Positions 26,764 to 37,765 of a stretch of 64,000 bases of DNA are shown in pieces. The first letter of the stretch is position 1. Every line of letters begins with the position of its first letter. Location of the stretch: the NCBI GenBank assembly GCA_947492955.1, contig CANLOV010000009.1, forward strand, positions 124,001-188,000. Reading direction: 5' to 3'. Made by a program: the position numbers and the translations under genes. The notes beneath the pieces were generated by a model. The model searched no databases. It was not told the origin of the DNA and saw nothing but the letters and a program-made list of their open reading frames with translations. Origin of the DNA: an uncultured Cellulophaga sp. (GTDB lineage: Bacteria > Bacteroidota > Bacteroidia > Flavobacteriales > Flavobacteriaceae).

Positions 26764-29700
26764 TTACGATACTGTTAATTCTTCAACCATTGGTTCTTCA
26801 TTGGCAATGCGCTCTAAAGCTACTTTGTACTCTTTAGGCATTACTTTTACAAATTTAGCTAGGTTGTTTTCCCAATCTGCTAAAACTTCGGCACCTCTAT
26901 TACTATTGGTATATGCTACATGTTTTTGAATTAACCCTTTTAATTCAGCAGCATCTTCTGCTGTTATAGGGTCAAAATCTATAGTTTCTTCATTACATAA
27001 ACCATCTGTAAATTTTCCTGTTGTATTTAATACATAAGCATATCCACCACTCATACCTGCAGCAAAATTACGTCCTGTATCACCTAAAACAACAATTCTA
27101 CCACCCGTCATGTATTCACATCCGTGATCACCTAAGCCTTCTACTACAGCAGTAGCTCCAGAGTTACGTACTGCAAAACGTTCACCAGCAATACCATTAA
27201 TGTAGGCTTCACCTTTTACAGCTCCAAATAAACAAACATTACCTACAATAATATTGTGCTCAGCTATAAAGTCTGCATCAGCAGGTTTTTTAATAATTAA
27301 TTTACCTCCAGATAAACCTTTTCCTAAATAATCATTGGTGTTTCCTTCTACAGTATAGGTTATACCGCTTGCTCCAAACACTCCAAAACTTTGTCCGGCA
27401 GAACCTTTAAAGTTTAAGTTTAAAGTATCTTCTGGTAAACCTAAATGACCGTATATTTTAGATATTTCATTAGATACTATAGCACCTAAAGAACGGTTTG
27501 TATTTTGTATAGGGTAATTTAAATGTGTTACCTCTTTTCTAAAGATAGCAGCATGTGCATCTTTTAGAATTTGAAAATCGATTACATTATCTAAATTGTG
27601 ATCTTGCTTTTCGGTATTTTTTAAAGTAAAGTTATTGTATTCTGCTGGTTGATACAGAATAGCAGATAAATCTAAGCCTTTAGCTTTGTAATGCTTAATA
27701 GCCTTGTTTGCATTTATTTTTTGAGTCTGACCAATCATTTCATCCATAGTACGGAATCCTAATTCGGCCATAATTTCTCTTAATTCATTTGCTACGTAGT
27801 AAAAGAAGTTAATTACATGCTCAGGAGTACCTTTAAAGTTTTTACGCAACTCTTTATCTTGTGTTGCAATACCTACCGGACATGTGTTTAAATGACATTT
27901 ACGCATCATAATACATCCTGAGGCAACTAAAGGTGCTGTTGCAAAACCAAATTCTTCGGCTCCTAATAATGCAGCAATAGCAACATCTCGTCCTGTTTTT
28001 AACTGACCATCACACTCAACAACAATTCTAGATCTTAAGTTGTTTAATACTAGTGTTTGTTGTGCTTCTGCTAAACCAAGTTCCCATGGTAAACCAGCGT
28101 GCTTTAATGATGTTAATGGTGATGCTCCTGTACCTCCATCGTAACCAGAAATTAATACTACATCTGCTTTAGCTTTAGCTACACCAGCTGCAATTGTTCC
28201 TACGCCAACTTCTGATACTAATTTTACGTTAATTCTAGCTTCTCTATTCGCATTTTTTAAATCGTAGATTAGCTGTGCTAAATCTTCAATTGAGTAAATA
28301 TCGTGGTGAGGAGGAGGAGAAATTAAACCTACAAATGGTGTAGAGTTACGGGCATCAGCAATCCAAGGTAATACCTTAGTTCCTGGTAATTGACCACCCT
28401 CTCCTGGTTTAGCTCCTTGAGCCATTTTTATTTGAATCTCTTTTGCAGAACTTAGGTAATGAGAAGTTACTCCAAAACGACCCGAAGCTACCTGCTTAAT
28501 TGCAGAGTTTTTGTTGTCTCCATTAGCATCTGGCTGAAAACGTCTTCTGTCTTCACCACCTTCACCAGAGTTAGATTTTCCACCTAAACGGTTCATGGCA
28601 ATGGCTAAGTTTTCATGTGCTTCTCTAGATATAGATCCGTAAGACATAGCTCCTGTTTTAAATCGCTTAACGATTTCTGTCCATGGTTCTACTTCGTCTA
28701 ACGGAATTGGGTCTAAGTTGTTAAACTCAAACAAGCCACGAATCGTTAATAAGTTTTTAGATTGCTCATTAATAGCATTCTTATAAATATCATACGATTT
28801 TTGGTCGCTTAAACGAACTGCTTGCTGTAGTTTAGCTATGGTAGTAGGGTTAAATAAATGGCGTTCTCCATTACGTCTCCATCTATAATCGCCACCAATA
28901 TTTAATCCTAATCTTTTATCTATGTAAGTATCTGGATATGCGTACTTATATCTTTTGTTTATTTCTTTCTCAATTTCGTATAATCCTATACCTTCTATTC
29001 TAGAAGCTGTGTAAGGGAAATATTTGTTTACGAATTCTGAATTAAATCCTACGATTTCAAATATTTGAGAACCTCTGTATGAGTGTAAAGTAGAGATTCC
29101 AATTTTGTTCATTACTTTTAAGATACCTTTTCCAATAGCTTTGTTAAAGTTATCTACCGCTTTTTGTTCGTCTAACTCAATAAATCCTTCTTGTACTTGT
29201 AAACGGATAATTTCATTAACCATGTATGGGTTAATAGCAGATGCTCCGTAACCAAATAATGTTGCAAAGTGATGCGGTTCACGTGGTTCAGCAGATTCTA
29301 TTACAATATCAAAATATGAACGCTTACGTAAACGATTCATTTGGTGATGTACAAAAGAACAAGCTAATAGTGCAGGGATAGGAGCTAAACCTTTCTTAGC
29401 ACCTCTATCAGATAAAATAATGATATTAACTCCTTTGTCTAAAGACTTAGTTATTTCGGTAATGATATTGTCTAGAGCATCTTCTAAACCATTCATTCCC
29501 TTTTCTTTTTCATATAAAATTTCGATGGTATCTGCTTTAAAACCATCTACATTTATATTTCTAATTTTCTCTAAATCATTATTAGAGATAACTGGGTTTT
29601 GAATTCTTAATTTATGGCATTGGTCTGGAGTAATATCAAAAATATTTTTATCGTGACCTAAGGCTAAACTAATATCGGTAACCACTTCTTCTCGGATACC

Positions 29701-31275
29701 ATCTAAAGGAGGATTGGTTACCTGAGCAAATAATTGTTTGAAGTAGTTTGATATTAATTGAGGCCTGTCTGATAATACAGCTAAAGGAGTATCTATACCC
29801 ATAGATCCTAAAGCTTCTTTACCAACTACTGCCATTGGTACAATTACTTCCTGAATATCTTCAATAGTGTAATTGTATAAACGTTGTCTTGTTTTTAAAT
29901 CTAATGTTTCTATAGGACAAACTTCGTTTGTATTAGGAACATCTTTTAGTTGTAAGCTATTTTCTTTTAACCATTTTTTATAAGGTCTTTCAGAAACAAT
30001 CTTATTCTTTATTTCTTCATCGTCTATAATACGACCTTCGTTCATGTCTACCAAGAACATTTTACCTGGCTCTAAACGACCATGGCTTTCTATATCAGAA
30101 GGCTCAATATCAACTACACCTACTTCAGAAGACATAATTAACTTACCGCTCTTAGTTACGGTGTAACGAGAAGGTCTTAGTCCGTTACGATCTAATAAAG
30201 CACCTACATAATCACCATCTGTAAAAGGTACAGAAGCTGGGCCATCCCAAGGCTCCATAATGCAAGAGTTGTATTCGTAAAACGCTTTTCTGTCCTCAGA
30301 CATTGTAGCGTGTTTTTCCCATGCCTCAGGTATAGTCATCATCATTACCTCTGGTAATGAACGCCCTGTTAAAGTTAATAACTCAACAGACATATCCATA
30401 GAAGCAGAATCTGATTTTCCAGGTAATATAATAGGGAATAATTTTTCTATTTGGTCTCCAAAAATACCAGACTTCATGATTTCTTCACGAACACGCATTC
30501 TAGAAACATTACCTCTTAAAGTGTTAATTTCTCCATTCTGACATAAAAATCTAAATGGTTGTGCTAACTCCCAAGCTGGCATTGTATTTGTAGAAAAACG
30601 TTGGTGTACTAGCGCTAAACGCGTTACTAAATCTTTCTGTTGTAAATCTATAAAGTAAGGACCTATATCTTCTGGCATTATTATACCTTTATATATAAGT
30701 GTTGTGTTTGATAAACTTGGAATATAAAAATGATTTGCTTCTGACATTTTAGAATTACGGATGGTGTGTTCCGTAATTTTACGAGCAGCATATAATTTAG
30801 CTCTAAATGTATTTTCTTCTAAATCTCCTTGAGCAATAAATAGTTGTTCAATATTAGGTTCAGATGCTAATGCTATTTCTCCTAATTGAGATGAATCTAC
30901 AGGAACTGTTCTCCATCCCAGTATTGTTAAACCTTGATTAGTGATTTCTTTTTCTAACTCTGATTTGCAAAATTTATATTGGTTACTGTTTTTAGGTAAA
31001 AAAACCATACCTACAGCATATTTACGCTGTTCTGGAATTTCAAAATCACATACTCTTTTGAAGTAATCGTGAGGGATATCAATTAATAAACCAGCACCAT
31101 CTCCTGTTTTACCATCCGCACTAACACCACCACGGTGTTCTAATTTCACTAAAATCTCTAAAGCATCATGAATAATTTGGTTATTTTTTTCACCTTTAAG
31201 GTTACAAATAAAACCAGCTCCACAGTTTTCGTGTTCAAATTCCGGTAGGTATAAACCTTGCTCTTTCAATCTCAT
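26764..31275 (-). CDS. gltB: Glutamate synthase large subunit
   Basis: This 1503-residue subunit starts with a short propeptide ending before Cys18 (ENCGAGF), the N-terminal nucleophile of its glutamine amidotransferase domain (to about 430). The central domain, FMN-binding barrel and iron-sulfur cluster segment ([15 protein letters not shown]) follow, then the C-terminal beta-helix with [20 protein letters not shown]. It makes two glutamates from glutamine and 2-oxoglutarate with electrons from GltD. Full length; no defects seen. A TAAATTTG -7-like element lies about 110 bp upstream. Confidence 0.97.
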   Translation of the reverse strand: MRLKEQGLYLPEFEHENCGAGFICNLKGEKNNQIIHDALEILVKLEHRGGVSADGKTGDGAGLLIDIPHDYFKRVCDFEIPEQRKYAVGMVFLPKNSNQYKFCKSELEKEITNQGLTILGWRTVPVDSSQLGEIALASEPNIEQLFIAQGDLEENTFRAKLYAARKITEHTIRNSKMSEANHFYIPSLSNTTLIYKGIIMPEDIGPYFIDLQQKDLVTRLALVHQRFSTNTMPAWELAQPFRFLCQNGEINTLRGNVSRMRVREEIMKSGIFGDQIEKLFPIILPGKSDSASMDMSVELLTLTGRSLPEVMMMTIPEAWEKHATMSEDRKAFYEYNSCIMEPWDGPASVPFTDGDYVGALLDRNGLRPSRYTVTKSGKLIMSSEVGVVDIEPSDIESHGRLEPGKMFLVDMNEGRIIDDEEIKNKIVSERPYKKWLKENSLQLKDVPNTNEVCPIETLDLKTRQRLYNYTIEDIQEVIVPMAVVGKEALGSMGIDTPLAVLSDRPQLISNYFKQLFAQVTNPPLDGIREEVVTDISLALGHDKNIFDITPDQCHKLRIQNPVISNNDLEKIRNINVDGFKADTIEILYEKEKGMNGLEDALDNIITEITKSLDKGVNIIILSDRGAKKGLAPIPALLACSFVHHQMNRLRKRSYFDIVIESAEPREPHHFATLFGYGASAINPYMVNEIIRLQVQEGFIELDEQKAVDNFNKAIGKGILKVMNKIGISTLHSYRGSQIFEIVGFNSEFVNKYFPYTASRIEGIGLYEIEKEINKRYKYAYPDTYIDKRLGLNIGGDYRWRRNGERHLFNPTTIAKLQQAVRLSDQKSYDIYKNAINEQSKNLLTIRGLFEFNNLDPIPLDEVEPWTEIVKRFKTGAMSYGSISREAHENLAIAMNRLGGKSNSGEGGEDRRRFQPDANGDNKNSAIKQVASGRFGVTSHYLSSAKEIQIKMAQGAKPGEGGQLPGTKVLPWIADARNSTPFVGLISPPPHHDIYSIEDLAQLIYDLKNANREARINVKLVSEVGVGTIAAGVAKAKADVVLISGYDGGTGASPLTSLKHAGLPWELGLAEAQQTLVLNNLRSRIVVECDGQLKTGRDVAIAALLGAEEFGFATAPLVASGCIMMRKCHLNTCPVGIATQDKELRKNFKGTPEHVINFFYYVANELREIMAELGFRTMDEMIGQTQKINANKAIKHYKAKGLDLSAILYQPAEYNNFTLKNTEKQDHNLDNVIDFQILKDAHAAIFRKEVTHLNYPIQNTNRSLGAIVSNEISKIYGHLGLPEDTLNLNFKGSAGQSFGVFGASGITYTVEGNTNDYLGKGLSGGKLIIKKPADADFIAEHNIIVGNVCLFGAVKGEAYINGIAGERFAVRNSGATAVVEGLGDHGCEYMTGGRIVVLGDTGRNFAAGMSGGYAYVLNTTGKFTDGLCNEETIDFDPITAEDAAELKGLIQKHVAYTNSNRGAEVLADWENNLAKFVKVMPKEYKVALERIANEEPMVEELTVS

Positions 31276-31592
31276 AAATTCATCAGTTTGTTCAAAAATA
31301 TCGTTTTAATTCTACCAAATAGACCTATTTAGAATAGAATTGCCAAAAAATCTAGCGTTAAGAATAAAACGTTAAAAAAAATGCAAATTTACGTGTTTAT
31401 ATTGTTAATTTTAAGATTATCTTAAAACAAAAGGGCTTTAAGTAGTGAAGCTTAACAAGTTGAGGGGTGTTTGTTAAATTTTTGCAATAGAATATCTGTA
31501 ACCCCTGTTTTTTAGAAAGATTTGGTGTGGTTTTTTTGAGGATTGAGAAAGTTACCCCCCTAAAAATTTAGGGGTGTTGGTTTGGTGTTTTT
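31276..31592. other. 317-bp gap between gltB and the acyl-CoA dehydrogenase gene
   Basis: Both flanking genes read leftward, so this holds the gltB upstream region and the end of the acyl-CoA dehydrogenase transcript. A minus-strand -7-like TAAATTTG is at 31391-31384 without a well-spaced TTG. A CCCC/GGGG hairpin lies at 31557-31574. I found no credible open frame in the rest. Confidence 0.5.
31557..31574 (-). terminator. Hairpin after the acyl-CoA dehydrogenase gene
   Basis: CCCCTAA and TTAGGGG form a 7-8 bp stem with a tiny A/T loop, 19 bp beyond the stop codon on the minus strand. The T-run after it is poor, so termination strength is uncertain. Confidence 0.5.
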
Positions 31593-32735
31593 TTAGTTTT
31601 TTAAAATTTTTCTGGAAATTACTATTTTTTGTATCTCTGAAGTGCCTTCGTAAATTTGGGTAATTTTTGCATCTCTCATAAAGCGTTCTACATGGTAATC
31701 TTTAACATAGCCATTACCGCCATGAATTTGTATGGCTTCTATACTTACATCCATAGCTACTTGCGATGCGTGTAATTTTGCTATGGCACTGGATAAATCA
31801 TAATTATTTCCTTGGTCTTTGTCCCAAGCTGCTTTGTATACCAAGTGCCTGGCTGCTTCAATTTGCGTATGCATGTCTGCTAGTTTAAATGCTATAGCTT
31901 GATGATTGCTTATTTCTGTTCCAAAAGCTTTACGTTGTTTAGAATATTTTAAAGCTAATTCGTATGCGCCAGCTGCAATACCTAAGGCTTGGGCAGCAAT
32001 ACCTATTCTGCCGCCAGCTAATGTTTTCATAGCAAATTTAAAGCCAAAGCCATCGTCTCCAATGCGGTTTTCTTTTGGGATTATAACATCGTTAAATAGT
32101 AATGAGTGTGTATCACTGGCACGTATTCCTAATTTATTTTCCTTAGGCCCAATTTCAAAACCAGGTATACCTTTTTCTACAATTACTACATTTATTCCTT
32201 TGTGTCCTTTTTCTTTATCAGTCTGCGCAATAACAAGATAAATATCTGCAGAATTTCCGTTGGTAATCCAATTTTTTGTGCCATTAACAATATAGTGGTC
32301 TCCTTTATCTATTGCTGTTGTTTTTTGGGAAGTTGCATCACTGCCAGCTTCTGGCTCAGAAAGACAAAAAGCACCTAGTTTTTTTCCTGAAGCTAAAGGT
32401 TTTAAATATTTTTCTTTTTGAGTTTCGGAACCATACATTTCTAAACCCCAACAAACCAGAGAATTGTTTACAGAAGCTATTACTGCAGCAGATGCATCTA
32501 TTTTAGAAAGCTCTTCTAAGGCAATTACATAGGATAATGTATCTAGGTCGCTACCATTGTATTTAGAGGATACCATCATCCCTAAAAAACCAAGATTTCC
32601 CATTTCTTTTATTAACTCTTTAGGGAATTGTTGTTTTTCGTCTCTTTCTATAACACCAGGTAATAGTTGATTTTGAGCAAAATCTTTTGCTGCTTCTTGT
32701 ATCATTAGTTGTTCTTCTGAAAGTGAGAAATCCAT
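31593..32735 (-). CDS. Acyl-CoA dehydrogenase
   Basis: This 380-residue flavoprotein has the family's helical N-terminus (MDFSLSEEQLMIQEAAKDFA), the FAD/substrate segment CLSEPEAGSD (about 133-142), the WITNG motif, and the catalytic glutamate in QIYEGTSEIQKIVISR near the C-terminus. It oxidises acyl-CoA to enoyl-CoA in fatty acid or branched-chain amino acid breakdown; short- or medium-chain specificity cannot be told. It appears to be monocistronic, flanked by 317 and 290 bp of non-coding DNA. Confidence 0.94.
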   Translation of the reverse strand: MDFSLSEEQLMIQEAAKDFAQNQLLPGVIERDEKQQFPKELIKEMGNLGFLGMMVSSKYNGSDLDTLSYVIALEELSKIDASAAVIASVNNSLVCWGLEMYGSETQKEKYLKPLASGKKLGAFCLSEPEAGSDATSQKTTAIDKGDHYIVNGTKNWITNGNSADIYLVIAQTDKEKGHKGINVVIVEKGIPGFEIGPKENKLGIRASDTHSLLFNDVIIPKENRIGDDGFGFKFAMKTLAGGRIGIAAQALGIAAGAYELALKYSKQRKAFGTEISNHQAIAFKLADMHTQIEAARHLVYKAAWDKDQGNNYDLSSAIAKLHASQVAMDVSIEAIQIHGGNGYVKDYHVERFMRDAKITQIYEGTSEIQKIVISRKILKN

Positions 32736-32868
32736 AGTTTTAGTCTTATTTTATATTTAACATGCTCTCTAAAGCTATTAAATTTTAATGATATTACTGT
32801 AAATTGATAAGTTTTTTAATAAAAGGTGCAAATCTGTGATACTCTGTGCTACTTTTTTATAAAAATTA

Positions 32869-32901
32869 TTGTATTTAATATATTGAAATAACATACATTT
32901 G
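32869..32901 (+). promoter_or_regulatory. Candidate promoter of nhaD
   Basis: TTG (32869-32871) is followed after 22 bp by TACATTTG (32894-32901), fitting TAnnTTTG. A second TACATTTG occurs at 32964-32971, closer to the start, without a spaced TTG; nhaD could have two start sites. Confidence 0.5.
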
Positions 32902-33025
32902 TGAAATTTAGTATGATTACGATTTTTTAACTAGTTAGAGTGGAAATTAAATATCCCAATTAGTACATTTGCTGAAAATGGATTAAAATAATAATAACCA
33001 ATTATAAAACTTAAAGGAGCAGAAT

Positions 33026-34426
33026 ATGGAAACTATCATGATTATTGTATTTGTTGTCGGCTATTTGGCAATAACACTTGAGCATAACCTAAAAATAGAT
33101 AAGCTTATCCCGGCTTTGGCGATGATGGCTATTTTATGGGCTTTTATGGCATTAAGTATAGATAGTTTTTCTACTTGGTTCGATTCTGCTAAGCATGCTT
33201 TAATGGATAATTTTGGTTTGCTAAATCATGAAGAAAAGCTGCATTTACTAGAAGAAACGTTGTTACATCACTTAGGTAAAACAGCAGAGATTTTAGTATT
33301 TCTTTTAGGGGCAATGACAATTGTAGAAATCATAGATTACTTTGATGGTTTTTCTACAATTAAAGGATTTATAAAGACAAAAAGTAAGAGTAAAATCTTA
33401 TGGATTTTTGCATTTTTAGCATTTATATTATCTGCTATTATAGATAACCTTACGGCAACAATAGTATTAATTTCTATACTTCAGAAAATAGTACATGACA
33501 GGGATGCGCGTTTATGGTATGCAGGTTTAATTATTGTAGCAGCAAATGCGGGTGGAGCATGGTCTCCAATAGGAGATGTAACTACTACAATGTTATGGAT
33601 TGGTAATAAAGTTAGTACTGGAAAATTAATATCTTATTTATTAATACCTTCTTTATTATGTATGTTAGTACCAACAATAATAGCTTCGTTTATGCCAGCT
33701 TTTAAAGGAGAAATAGCAGGAGAAGAAGAAGGAGAAGATAAACCAAAAAGTAAATTTGGACCAACAATGTTATACCTTGGATTAGGAGCTATCGTTTTTG
33801 TGCCAATATTTAAAACAGTAACACATTTACCTCCTTACGTAGGTATGATGCTTTCTTTGGCAGTAGTAGCCACATTTGCAGAAATATATAGTAGCTCTAA
33901 GTTTAACATTTCTCAGATAGATGGAGAAGAGGAGCATGCTTCAGCAGGTCACCATAGTCCAGTACACCATTCTTTATCTAAAATAGAATTGCCAAGTATA
34001 TTATTTTTCTTAGGAATATTAATGGCAGTTGCTGCATTAGAATCATTAGGTTTATTATTTGGTTTTGCAGATACATTAAAGCAGTCTATGCCAATGTTAG
34101 GAACAGAAATGGCTGGTACACAAGTATCAGATTTAGTAATTCTTTTACTAGGAGTAGGTTCTGCGGTTATAGATAATGTACCATTAGTAGCAGCGAGTTT
34201 AGGAATGTTCTCAGAAGATTTAGATAATCCGTTATGGCACTTTATAGCTTTCTCTGCAGGTACAGGTGGTAGTATGCTAATTATAGGTTCTGCAGCAGGT
34301 GTTGTTGCTATGGGAATGGAGAAAATAGATTTCTTTTGGTACTTTAAGAAAATAGCATGGTTAGCTTTAGTAGGATTTTTAGCTGGTGCTGTAGCATTTA
34401 TAATTATGAGAAATTTTGTATTGTAG
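33026..34426 (+). CDS. nhaD: Na+/H+ antiporter NhaD
   Basis: A 466-residue membrane protein with about 12-13 hydrophobic segments. The sequence begins with METIMIIVFVVGYLAITLEH and includes the NhaD-type segments AFILSAIIDNLTATIV (about 132-147), AANAGGAWSPIGDVTTTMLW (about 172-191) and VIDNVPLVAAS (about 386-396). NhaD is common in marine and halotolerant bacteria, exporting sodium in exchange for protons. A GGAG-like site (AAAGGAG) 10 bp ahead of the ATG is unusually strong for this genome. Confidence 0.95.
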   Translation: METIMIIVFVVGYLAITLEHNLKIDKLIPALAMMAILWAFMALSIDSFSTWFDSAKHALMDNFGLLNHEEKLHLLEETLLHHLGKTAEILVFLLGAMTIVEIIDYFDGFSTIKGFIKTKSKSKILWIFAFLAFILSAIIDNLTATIVLISILQKIVHDRDARLWYAGLIIVAANAGGAWSPIGDVTTTMLWIGNKVSTGKLISYLLIPSLLCMLVPTIIASFMPAFKGEIAGEEEGEDKPKSKFGPTMLYLGLGAIVFVPIFKTVTHLPPYVGMMLSLAVVATFAEIYSSSKFNISQIDGEEEHASAGHHSPVHHSLSKIELPSILFFLGILMAVAALESLGLLFGFADTLKQSMPMLGTEMAGTQVSDLVILLLGVGSAVIDNVPLVAASLGMFSEDLDNPLWHFIAFSAGTGGSMLIIGSAAGVVAMGMEKIDFFWYFKKIAWLALVGFLAGAVAFIIMRNFVL

Positions 34427-34481
34427 TATACTTTTATTTGTATATAAGCGTTAATAAAACAACTATAATTACACAAAATAT

Positions 34482-35174
34482 ATGTTATTGTTTCAGAACC
34501 TTGTTGAAGAAACTGGGGTAGGTGATGCTATACCAGAAGAAAAAACACTTTCAATAGTAGATTTAATAGTTAATGGTGGTACGGGTAGTATTGTAATTAT
34601 TGCCGTATTATTTGTAATGCTATTTGTAGCCTTATATATTTATTTTGAGCGCATATTTGCTATAAAAGCAGCTTCTAAGATTGATGATAATTTCATGAAT
34701 CAGATTAGAGATCACATTACCAACGGAAAATTAGAAGCAGCAAAAATATTATGTGCGCAAACAGATTCTCCTGTGGCAAGATTAACAGAGAAAGGAGTTT
34801 CTAGAATAGGAAAACCATTAGATGATATAAACACTGCAATAGAGAATGCAGGTACTCTAGAAGTTTATAAATTAGAGAAAAATGTGAGTATTTTGGCTAC
34901 TGTTGCAGGTGCTGCACCTATGATAGGCTTTTTAGGAACTGTAATTGGTATGATTTTAGCATTTCATGAAATGGCAAGTAGCGGTGGGCAAGCAGAAATG
35001 GGGTCATTAGCATCTGGTATTTATACTGCAATGACAACTACAGTTGCAGGATTAATAGTAGGTATTATTGCCTATATAGGATACAACCATTTGGTAAACA
35101 GAACAGATAAAGTAGTTCATAAAATGGAAGCCAATGCGGTAGATTTTCTAGACTTATTAAACGAACCTCTATAA
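34482..35174 (+). CDS. exbB: ExbB/TolQ-family proton channel subunit
   Basis: The 230-residue protein has three membrane segments (about 30-52, 140-165, 185-210) in the MotA/TolQ/ExbB pattern, with IGFLGTVIGMILAFHEMA at about 148-165 and TAMTTTVAGLIVGIIAYIGYN near 188-208. With ExbD it uses the proton gradient to energise TonB. It lies 55 bp after nhaD and opens a run ExbB-ExbD-TonB-FolC with gaps of 0-11 bp. ExbB rather than TolQ is favoured because a TonB-domain protein follows. Confidence 0.9.
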   Translation: MLLFQNLVEETGVGDAIPEEKTLSIVDLIVNGGTGSIVIIAVLFVMLFVALYIYFERIFAIKAASKIDDNFMNQIRDHITNGKLEAAKILCAQTDSPVARLTEKGVSRIGKPLDDINTAIENAGTLEVYKLEKNVSILATVAGAAPMIGFLGTVIGMILAFHEMASSGGQAEMGSLASGIYTAMTTTVAGLIVGIIAYIGYNHLVNRTDKVVHKMEANAVDFLDLLNEPL

Positions 35175-35183
35175 TTTTTTGTT

Positions 35184-35570
35184 ATGAAATTAAAAGGTAG
35201 AAATAAAGTAAGTCCAGACTTTAGCATGTCTTCTATGACAGATATTGTGTTCTTATTATTGGTTTTCTTTATGTTAACCTCTAATTCGCCAAACGCTCTA
35301 GATTTATTGTTGCCTAAGGCAAAAGGAAAATCTACCAATACACAAAATGTTTCGGTAAGCATAAATAAAAAGTTAGAATATTTTGTTAATAACGAGAGAA
35401 TTAACGGAGAATATATAGAAATTGAATTAAAAAAAGCACTACAAGGACAAGAGAAACCAACGATTATTCTAAGAGCAGAAGAAAGTGTTGCAATTAAAGA
35501 AGCAGTAAATGTAATGGATATTGCTAATAGGAATAATTATAAGGTTATTTTGGCAGTGCGACCTAATTAA
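35184..35570 (+). CDS. exbD: ExbD/TolR-family biopolymer transport protein
   Basis: At 128 residues it has the short cytoplasmic N-terminus, one membrane segment carrying the essential aspartate (MTDIVFLLLVFFML, D19) and a periplasmic domain ending KVILAVRP. It forms the proton channel with the preceding ExbB. The stop overlaps the next start by one base (TAATG). Confidence 0.92.
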   Translation: MKLKGRNKVSPDFSMSSMTDIVFLLLVFFMLTSNSPNALDLLLPKAKGKSTNTQNVSVSINKKLEYFVNNERINGEYIEIELKKALQGQEKPTIILRAEESVAIKEAVNVMDIANRNNYKVILAVRPN

Positions 35571-36451
35571 TGTCGTTTTTAAACACAAAACACAAAAAAA
35601 AGTCTTTTACACTTACTACTATATTGGTAAGTGCTTTACTCTTATTGCTTTTTTATATTGGGTTGACTTACATGGATCCGCCTGAGGAAAAAGGGATTGC
35701 AGTAAATTTTGGTACTACAGATTTTGGTAGTGGTAAAGTGCAACCAAAAGAAAAAATAAAATCTGAGCCTTATAAAAAACCAATAAAACCACCTGTAGAG
35801 CAGCAAGAGGTAAAAGAGGTGGTTCCAGAAAAATCTTCAGTAGATAATAAACCTTCAGAAAAAGTTTTAACACAAGAAAGTGAAGAGTCTATTCTTATAA
35901 AACAACAAAAAGAAGCGAAACGAAAAGCTGATGCTGAGGCTAAAAAAGCGAAGGCAGAAGCCGATAGGGTAGCAAAAGAAAAACAAGAAGCCCAAGAACG
36001 TTTAAGAAAAGAGAAAGAGGCTAAAAAGAAAAAGTTAGATCAACTTATGGGAGGCCTTAATAAGTCTGATGGTGAAGCTACAGGTGGAGAGGGAGACGAT
36101 AACAGAGCCGGAGATAAAGGAAAACCAGAAGGTAACCCGTATGCAACAAGTTATTATGGCAACTCGGGAGGAGGCTCAGGAGGATATGGACTAAATGGGC
36201 GCTCCTTGGTAAATAAAGGAAAAGTAGAACAAAACTGCAACCAAGAAGGCAGAGTAGTTGTAAAAATTATAGTAGATAGAAACGGTAAAGTTATTAGTGC
36301 TACACCTGGTGTAAAAGGAACTACCAATAGTGATCCTTGCTTATTAGAACCTGCTAAAAAAACAGCTTTTAAACACAAATGGAATTTAGATGGTAATGCA
36401 CCAAGTAAACAAGTAGGTTTTGTAGTTGTTAATTTTAAATTAGGCGAATAG
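35570..36451 (+). CDS. TonB-family energy transducer with TolA-like coiled coil
   Basis: The 293 residues comprise a cytoplasmic tip, one membrane segment (about 14-32), a proline- and lysine-rich stretch, a long Lys/Ala/Glu coiled coil (about 107-160, KQQKEAKRKADAEAKKAKA and beyond) more typical of TolA, a glycine-rich hinge (about 180-208) and a C-terminal TonB-like domain (about 212-293) with VVKIIVDRNGKVI. It should carry energy from ExbBD to outer-membrane receptors such as the SusC in this window; a Tol-Pal role is the alternative. Confidence 0.86.
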   Translation: MSFLNTKHKKKSFTLTTILVSALLLLLFYIGLTYMDPPEEKGIAVNFGTTDFGSGKVQPKEKIKSEPYKKPIKPPVEQQEVKEVVPEKSSVDNKPSEKVLTQESEESILIKQQKEAKRKADAEAKKAKAEADRVAKEKQEAQERLRKEKEAKKKKLDQLMGGLNKSDGEATGGEGDDNRAGDKGKPEGNPYATSYYGNSGGGSGGYGLNGRSLVNKGKVEQNCNQEGRVVVKIIVDRNGKVISATPGVKGTTNSDPCLLEPAKKTAFKHKWNLDGNAPSKQVGFVVVNFKLGE

Positions 36452-36462
36452 TACATTTAAAA

Positions 36463-37674
36463 ATGACGTACAAGGAAACTTTAGATTGGATGTTTACACA
36501 GCTTCCAATGTACCAAGAGAAAGGTAAAACAGCTTTTAGTGGAAAATTAGATACTATAAAAGCGCTTAGTCTACACCTAAATAGCCCTGAGAAAAAATTT
36601 AAAAGTATACATGTTGCTGGTACCAATGGAAAAGGGTCTAGTAGTCATATGCTGGCATCAATACTACAAGAAGCTGGTTATAAAGTAGGGTTGTATACTT
36701 CCCCTCATTTAAAAGACTTTAGAGAGCGTATAAAGATTAATGGAAAGCCAACAAGTAAAGAGTTTGTGGTTTCTTTCATAAAAGATAATAAAGCCTTTTT
36801 TAAAACTAATAAATTGTCTTTTTTTGAGATGACTGTTGGTATGGCATTTTTATACTTTGCCAAAGAGAAAGTAGATATAGCTATTATAGAAGTTGGTTTA
36901 GGAGGTAGATTAGATTCTACGAATGTTATAATGCCAGAAGTGTCCTTAATCACCAACATAGGATATGATCATACCGATATTTTAGGAGATACATTGCCAA
37001 AAATTGCTAGTGAAAAAGCAGGAATTATAAAAGAGGGGGTACCTGTAGTTATTAGCGAGTATCAAAAAGAAACAGAAGAGACTTTTATTTCTACAGCTAA
37101 AGACAGAAAATCTAAAATTGTATTTGCTAGTAAATCAAAAGATAAAGAATATAAAACGGACCTTTTGGGTGACTACCAAACTAAAAATATCAAAGGAGTT
37201 ATTGCAGCTATAAAAGAATTAAAAGATTTTAATGTAAATGATAATCATATAGAAAGAGGGCTTTTAAATGTAGTTGCTAATACAGGTTTGTTAGGAAGAT
37301 GGCAAAAATTACAAGATTATCCGGCTGTTATTTGCGATACAGCTCATAATAAAGAAGGTCTGTCGTTAGTTCTTAATCAAATAAAGCAACAGCAGTATAA
37401 TACTTTACATATTGTTTTAGGTGTGGTAAGTGATAAAAATTTAGACGAAATATTACCATTGTTTCCTAAAAATGCTATTTATTATTTCTGTTGCCCTAAA
37501 ATTTCTAGAGGTTTAAATGAAAAAGTTTTAATGGAGAAAGCTACTGCATTTAAATTGAAAGGTAATAGGTATGAATCTGTAAATAAAGCACTTAAAGTAG
37601 CTAAAGAATCTACTAGGAAAACAGATTTAATATATATTGGCGGTAGTACTTTTGTTGTAGCAGAAATAGTTTAG
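36463..37674 (+). CDS. folC: Folylpolyglutamate synthase/dihydrofolate synthase
   Basis: The P-loop GTNGKGSSS (near residue 53) and the following LYTSPHLKDFRERI segment identify FolC, an ATP-dependent ligase of the Mur ligase family. Also visible are EVGLGGRLDSTN (about 142-153) and ISNIGYDH-like TNIGYDHTDILG. It adds glutamate to dihydropteroate and to folates in the cytoplasm. The 403-residue length is normal. It is the last gene of the ExbB operon, an association found in many flavobacteria. Confidence 0.94.
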   Translation: MTYKETLDWMFTQLPMYQEKGKTAFSGKLDTIKALSLHLNSPEKKFKSIHVAGTNGKGSSSHMLASILQEAGYKVGLYTSPHLKDFRERIKINGKPTSKEFVVSFIKDNKAFFKTNKLSFFEMTVGMAFLYFAKEKVDIAIIEVGLGGRLDSTNVIMPEVSLITNIGYDHTDILGDTLPKIASEKAGIIKEGVPVVISEYQKETEETFISTAKDRKSKIVFASKSKDKEYKTDLLGDYQTKNIKGVIAAIKELKDFNVNDNHIERGLLNVVANTGLLGRWQKLQDYPAVICDTAHNKEGLSLVLNQIKQQQYNTLHIVLGVVSDKNLDEILPLFPKNAIYYFCCPKISRGLNEKVLMEKATAFKLKGNRYESVNKALKVAKESTRKTDLIYIGGSTFVVAEIV

Positions 37675-37692
37675 TTTTTTTATCATTTTTTC

Positions 37693-37723
37693 TTTGGTGA
37701 TACGAAAAACAGTCTTATATTTG
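37693..37723 (+). promoter_or_regulatory. Bacteroidota-type promoter of tRNA-Val
   Basis: TTTG (37693-37696) and TATATTTG (37716-37723) are separated by exactly 19 bp, identical in sequence and spacing to the initiator-tRNA promoter elsewhere in this window. The tRNA starts 43 bp downstream. Confidence 0.87.
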
Positions 37724-37765
37724 CACTCGCTTATCGGAATAGCGATAAAGTTATTTGTTGATTTA

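Noticed and set aside
33949-34476. 175-codon minus-strand frame overlapping the end of nhaD
   Set aside because: It is antisense to the conserved C-terminal half of NhaD and has no family features.
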